A stretch of DNA of 64,000 nt from Desmodus rotundus (lineage: Eukaryota > Chordata > Mammalia > Chiroptera > Phyllostomidae). The notes under the pieces were generated by a model. That model saw only the letters and a list, made by a program, of their open reading frames with translations, searched no databases and was not told the origin of the DNA. This document shows positions 58,528-64,000 of the stretch, piece after piece. Position numbers and translations under genes: made by a program. Positions within the stretch are counted from its first letter, which is position 1; each line of letters opens with the position of its first letter. The stretch lies in NCBI RefSeq assembly GCF_022682495.2, contig NW_026527288.1, forward strand, positions 27,708 through 91,707, read 5' to 3'.

Positions 58528-59660
58528 ATCAGTGGTTTTCAACCTAAGGTTGACTTTGCCCCCAAAGGGACATTTGGCACATTGTGTAGAGACCTTTCAG
58601 ATTGTCGTTAGGGGGGTTAAGGTGGAAGTTACTGTCATGCACTGAATAGAGGTAACTATGTAGGTGCTTAATTGCTAATAAGCACCTACAATGCAGGGAA
58701 AATTCCCCCAATCTCATAGCCATGAGAAACCCTCCTCTGTATGGAGCAGGATGAAGAGTCCATTAGAATACAAACAGCATGTGACTTTGCACCCTAGATC
58801 TGAAATCATGCCTCTCTCTGGACATGTAGCTTGGAGGCTGAGAGCTAAAGAACAACAACAAAAATAAATAAATAAAAATGCCAGCCGTCTTGCAAAGACT
58901 GGGGAGGAATGTCCTTGGCTAAGAAGACACCCACAAAACCTCAGAAGCCAAGGAAGATATGGCACCTTAAGAGACTGCACCACATGTGATAAACCGCAGC
59001 ACTGAGGCTCACTGTCTCTTTCCATTGCCCATAAATCACTCTTCAGTAATTGTTTCCTAAAATAACTTAGAATCTATAATCTGACTCTTTTAGATTCCAG
59101 AATTCACCATCTAACGTTCTCTGCTTTGAAAATGTGGACATTTGCCATATTGTGAGTTCCTCAGATAACCTACAAGGGGCACAATTTTACTTACAAAATA
59201 CTTCTGATTTCTAGAACACCATTGCTCCAGGCCCTGAACTCATTTACAATGCTAAGAATCATGTTACTATATTATTTAATTATTAATGAACTTAAAACTG
59301 ACAAATTTTTAACTCTTCATGTCTTCATGTTTTATTCTAAGCTTTAACTACTTTTTTATGTTCTATACAGCTAAACTAATGTAATTTTATTATTGCATGA
59401 TATCTTATTTACCTTGGCAACTCATAATTATCAACTTAAAGTTATAAATAATACAACTTAGTAAATTGTGTGGTAAATAACATGCAGAAATAAATATCTT
59501 TTATATACACAAAGAGTAATTTAAAGATATAATCAAAGAAAAGAACCCATGGTGCACTCCTAATTCCAGTGTCTGGTCTAGATGATGTGCTCATAAAAAG
59601 TGGTCCCAAGGAGCTGGTCACTTACATTGGGACCTGAGACTTGTACCTCGAAACAGTCTT
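58528..59660. repeat. Block D, copy 5, with MER20
   Basis: MER20 runs from 58,530 (CAGTGGTTTTCAACC) to about 58,735. The rest is colinear with 27,773-28,850, with an AAATAAAT expansion at 58,860. It ends GGTCCCAAGGAGCTGGTCACTTA. Confidence 0.75.
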
Positions 59661-59679
59661 AAAAAAATCAAGTCACTGA

Positions 59680-61570
59680 TACTCCACTATAATCAACCAG
59701 GTTCCTGCTGACCTGTACTAAGATGTTATTCCCAACAATTCCCACAAGATGGCAGCAGAGATGCACACCTGGGACACATATTAGTGGCTTCGCCAAACAG
59801 TTCCTTTGGTTTTCACGTATAAAATGATAGTGGTTTTATTTTTTTTAGCTTCTTGGTTTAAAATTTATTTTAAATAGATTTTACTTTCTTCATTGTTTCA
59901 GGAATCCTCAACAAACAAGGAAAATTATAAATGATTTTCTAGCGCACTCAGAACTTCTAAAAATCTATCACAATATACAGCAAGTCCAACAAATGGCACA
60001 TAAAGCACATTTATTGCTTCCTTTGCCATAATCTGGAAATCAGTCACAAGGAAACTGGACAGTGCTTGCATTTAGACCTTTTAAAATACATTTCTAAATA
60101 CCATTGTCATCAACAATCAGTGACAATCCACCAGAATCAACCATTTCTCTTGTGACCGGCACTAAGGTGTTATTCCCAAAATGAACAAGAGATGGCAGCA
60201 GAGAACCACGCTACGAGCTTGCCTTTTTTTTTTTTTTTTTAACAGTGAGCATGTTGTACTATGGAGCGAGTTTCAAAAATATATATCATAGGATTGAAAT
60301 TATATAAAGTATGTTTCTTGCTCTCATTGCAGCTAATCTAGCAATCAGTAGTAAAAGATAACTAGAAAGTCCTTATATTTAAATATTATAAAATACACTT
60401 CTAAATAACCCGCAAATTAAATTACAATTGCAGTTAAAAAATAACTTGAACTGAATGATAATAAAAATAGTACATAAAAACACTCTGGAAAAAATGTATT
60501 GATAAATCCACACATTAAGGAGAAAGCCTGAAAATTCAATTTTGCATCAGTTTACAAACCCGGAATAATAAATTATATCCAGAGAAAGTGGAAGAATGGA
60601 AATGTGCAAGTAGTGATGTCTGGAAGGATATACACTTTTTTATTGAATAATTTTTTACTGTTACTCTATTACAGCTTCCCAATTCTTCCCCTTTGTCCTC
60701 CTCCACCCATCCCACCCCACATACCCCTACCTTTTTTAGAAGCATATACAGTTATTATAAGAGCAGTTATTACCTGTCTGGGTAGGATTTTCAACTATTT
60801 TTATTCTTCTATATAATTTAAGCGGCAACCACAACAAAAACAGGCTACCTCTGTTTGGGCTTAAAACGATCTAGAGGAAAACATGGCATAATTTAAAAAT
60901 AGTAATAATCTAGTCTGTTGTGGTGACACCACCAGAGGCCTTTTCTGTGCTCGCCCAGCCTGACCTCAGAGGGGCTCCTTTTCCAACTTTCACTTCTTCA
61001 TGTGCAAATGCAGCCGAGCAAAGAGGAAATGAAAGGTCAGCCAGGTGAGCGGAGCAGCCTGAGCAGCACAGCGGGAGAGGGGGTTTGCCCCGGGGCTGCC
61101 TCACTTCCCGGGCCTCCGCACAGCCCTGCTGCTAGGTGACTGAGAAGCAGCACTGCTGAGTCGACACACAGTGTGCTGCTTCATACTTCACCTGTGACAA
61201 TGCTGAGCTTCTTAACACCCCTTCTGTGCTCACAGCCATTCTGTCTTTAAATTGAGGTATTTGCACTGAAGCTTCCGTCATCACCACACCCCAACCTTGG
61301 GACTGACTCCTCTTGGCATTGACTTGGAACCAACGACTATAAATTTATAGAAATGCACGTGGACCCCACACAAACCCAGAGACCCCAATGCCACACCCAA
61401 ACAGACCTCAGATCCGAGACCCACAGCCCAATAGATTCAAACGCGGGCCACAGACCGCAGACACAGGACCCAGATCCGTAACCAAGACCCCACAGCCAGA
61501 CTCCAGAGCTGGAGCTGGACAATGAACCCTAGTTGCCAGATGCCAGACACAGAAGCTGAACCTCACTAGT
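59680..61570. repeat. Mariner ends and block A early part, copy 4
   Basis: Two mariner-end pieces (59,690-59,820, with CCACAAGATGGCAGCA at 59,742-59,757; and 60,115-60,215, decayed) are followed by A sequence colinear with 330-1,570, including the GC patch at 60,930-61,340. Confidence 0.7.
60633..60740 (-). mobile_element. L1/HAL1 3' end fragment
   Basis: A T-run, then TATTGAATAATTTTTTACTG and a C-rich stretch, match the 3' end of HAL1/L1 read backwards. ATATACA-type short repeats flank it. The paralogs in A1 and A2 lack it. Confidence 0.65.
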
Positions 61571-61599
61571 CAGGGCTTATAATATTCTTAATAGCATTT

Positions 61600-64000
61600 C
61601 TATAAATGACTTTGGACCCAATTTTTAAATATAAAATTCATTGTTTTTATAATAAATGGTTTTCATCTCTCCAACAAACAGTAACTGTGTGACATAGTAC
61701 ATTTTTGCACTATGGAAGTGTTCCTGCTGGAACAGAGCTCTGGATGCAAATGGGACACTTTGGGTGGTCAGGGCGCTATTCAGATATGGAAGGCGGCGGG
61801 GGCCGCTGGGTGTAATGAGGGTGGGCAGAGTTTTTGGTGAGTCATTTTTAAATGCATACATATATAACCAACTACTTCTCATCCATTCTTTTATCTACAA
61901 AAAAATATGTATAGATAGGTTTATTTTAAGCAAAGGAGAAAAGAAATGACACAGCATTCCAAATGACATGAAGGAAAAGCAAGTTTCCCCTGCACGTTGC
62001 CCAGACCCTGACCCCTGTGACTAGTCCCTGCGTCTCCTTTCAGCACGTGTCTTCTGCCTGGTTTTTCTTTAACACGACGTGTTTTGCAGGATACTGTTCT
62101 CACATCACAACATTACTAAGAAAATTATTCTCTGTTAAAATCCATTAGAACCACCTTACTAGATTGTTTCTTGAATGAAATGTCATATATTCTCACCCAT
62201 TTTTAATGTTCTATCATATTTCACAGTGTTAGAAACCATAATTTAACAAATTCTCTTCTACTGAATTTGTTAAAATGTGTAAGATATGTTACTATTTAGT
62301 AAGATATATACTAATGATAATTTAGTAAGATATATACTAAAATTATATGTTATTATATAAGTGTTGGATAAAATGTTAAACATACTTCATTTCATACAAA
62401 GGGAAGCAAACGGGGGGATATTTTTAATGCTTTTCTTTTAATTTCATTTATTAATTTGAAAGAGAGAGAAAGAGAGAGTTGTTCTGCTTATGTATTCATT
62501 CATTGGTTGCTTCTTGTAGGTGCCCTGACTGGAGAATGAACTGACCACCTTGGCACATAGGCAGGACACTAACCAACTGAGCTACCAGGCCAGGGCTACC
62601 AGGGGAAATTTTGAAAAGTGAGATTTCTGGGTCAGAGGCCATGAGGATGCTATTTCTGGATGGCTATTCTCGAAATGATCACCAGAGAGTCTGCACGAAA
62701 GGACCCTTCCCCGAGCCTTTCAGAGCAAGGTCACTGCACCTCCTTGCTCATCAGCCTCAGGGATTCCAGGAGTCCTCCGGATCCCCATACGGGCCACCAA
62801 ACTGTGTTGATCTCAAAACTATAGCAGCCAGTCATTTTACCAGCAGATAAGGGGTTTATTCGGAAACAGTAAAAATTGCAATGTAGGACAATCAAGCTGT
62901 ACAAAACCATAGGCAAGCTCCACAATTAAAGGAGAGGTACGTTCGTTACCTTACAGGGACAAAGGAGGAAGTTGGGAGGAGTCATTTCAAACAAAAGTGC
63001 AGAGGAGGAAAGTGTTGGTTCAGGGTGACCCTGGTTTCTCTCTGGCTGAGTTGCTGGGGAGTTGGTTTCTCCTGGGAGCACATGTAGGTACATCTTCATG
63101 TTGGGGCCTGTGACAGACAATTTTTCCTGTAATGGACCCCCGGTGGTTCTATGTGACAGCACCCCCACTGACCCCAACTCCACTTTAGTGAGGTTTCCCT
63201 TTATGCAATTTCACAGTAATAATTAGCTAGTTGGCTTATTTGCAATCCATGAAAATCAAGGTATATTTATGTGCTCGAAACGAGGTAAGGACCAGAGACA
63301 CTCTTCCCATTTTATCCCGTGAAAGCCAGCAGCAGTTACACTGACCCTGCTCTGTGGACCGGTCCTCAAATTTGGTACCTTATTTTTATGCAAAATACTT
63401 GTAGGTTTTCTCAGTATTTTTAAAAATTTATTTAGTTTTGTTTAGTTTTATCTTGTCTTCCAATTTCTGAAATATTTTCAAACCTGAGTTACTTAAGCAT
63501 ATCTATTACTCATAACGCCACTTCTGTGAGACATGAAATTCTCCCAGTGTGTTTTCCAGTGTACTTACGATGTCATTTGTTGTGTTTAAATTTTGAACCC
63601 TCTGGAACTTACTTTGTGTCTACCAATTGTGTGGTCAGAATTTACTGACGTAACAGTTTCCCAGAATGCAATGCAGTCTTGACCGCGTCCTCACTGGTTA
63701 TGCAGCTCTTGCTGAAAGTGGGTTTGAAAAGGGAGAGCACGGAAGGGCCTAGACGAAAGTTGGGGATCCCCACTACAGTCTGGTGGAACAAAGACACTTT
63801 GTCAGGCGGCAGGAGGGCCACGTCCACCCTAAGGTCCGCCCCGGCTCAGGGCTCCCAGTTCCTGCAGGGTGGGTCCCTCACCAGCTGCAGGAAAACAAAC
63901 CACAGAGAACGCCAAGCCACAGTCCTCGCTGCAGGCTGTGTGACAGGCACTCACTGGACCCAGAGCAGCCAATCCCCGCGGGGTGGGGCGTGTCTTCCCC
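61600..64000. other. Mostly unique sequence, no gene recognised
   Basis: AT-rich to 62,430, a SINE, then mixed sequence. 62,850-63,180 contains a GGGGTTTATTCGGAAACAGT stretch that may be retroviral LTR/leader, but no pair was found. The end (63,840-64,000) becomes GC-rich. Confidence 0.4.
62440..62595 (-). mobile_element. Ves-type SINE, diverged
   Basis: On the minus strand it starts CCCTGGCCTGGTAGCTCAGT, with a box B-like GTCAGTTCATTCTCCAG and a CTCTCTCTTTCTCTCTC tract. It is older than the three others and has no clear target duplication. Confidence 0.8.

Noticed and set aside
62850..63183. Third retroviral LTR/leader near the right edge
   Set aside because: Only a GGGGTTTATTCGG-type stretch supports it; there is no TG...CA boundary, partner LTR or retroviral gene.

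Overview
The window is mammalian nuclear DNA, almost certainly from a bat. Four tRNA-derived SINEs have the Ves-type head and CT-rich, A-rich tail typical of Chiroptera, and there is a full-length HAL1 (half-L1) retroposon of the kind known from bats. I see no intact host protein-coding gene. The open frames on offer are fragments of transposons and endogenous retroviruses, or chance frames in GC-rich DNA.

The layout is a patchwork of segmental duplications. Block A (an AT-rich unit ending in a conserved exon-like GC patch) is at about 1-3.44, 29.6-31.0, 52.3-54.2 and, in pieces, 57.4-61.6 kb. Block B/mariner (500-600 bp spacers alternating with dead mariner transposons) runs on the minus strand at 4.7-13.0 kb. 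It recurs inverted, on the plus strand, at 36.3-40.4 and 44.3-50.6 kb. Block D (with a MER20 DNA transposon) is at 27.2-29.2, 34.1-36.2, 42.1-44.2, 56.5-57.2 and 58.5-59.7 kb. Block C (LTR-like, minus strand) is at 32.5-34.1, 40.5-42.1 and 50.7-52.3 kb. Between 32.5 and 52.3 kb the order C-D-mariner repeats as a tandem unit of about 8-10 kb.

A class I (gammaretrovirus-like) provirus lies on the minus strand at 13.0-19.4 kb, with LTRs, a primer-binding site, gag, pol and env, all broken. A third LTR piece ends at 27,171, exactly where the host sequence interrupted at 13,000 resumes. A 5'-inverted L1 sits inside gag. A second retroviral remnant (env-like piece plus LTR) follows at 19.7-20.7 kb. 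The 20.8-26.9 kb stretch is GC-rich, with no gene I can recognise.

A CpG-rich, promoter-like island covers about 54.9-56.45 kb and runs straight into a block D copy that has a full CRE (TGACGTCA) and a strong CTCF-like site; both are decayed in the other D copies.

The best candidate for an undescribed system is architectural. Each mariner end carries the 16-mer CCACGAGATGGCAGCA or a close variant, which resembles the CTCF core. About sixteen copies are readable. They point forward in the left array (0.3-12.4 kb) and backward in the right array (36.9-49.7 kb), so the two arrays converge. Together with the CpG-island copy this looks like a tandem-repeat boundary or loop-anchor locus built from transposon ends. 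That is inference from motif and orientation only; binding data would be decisive.
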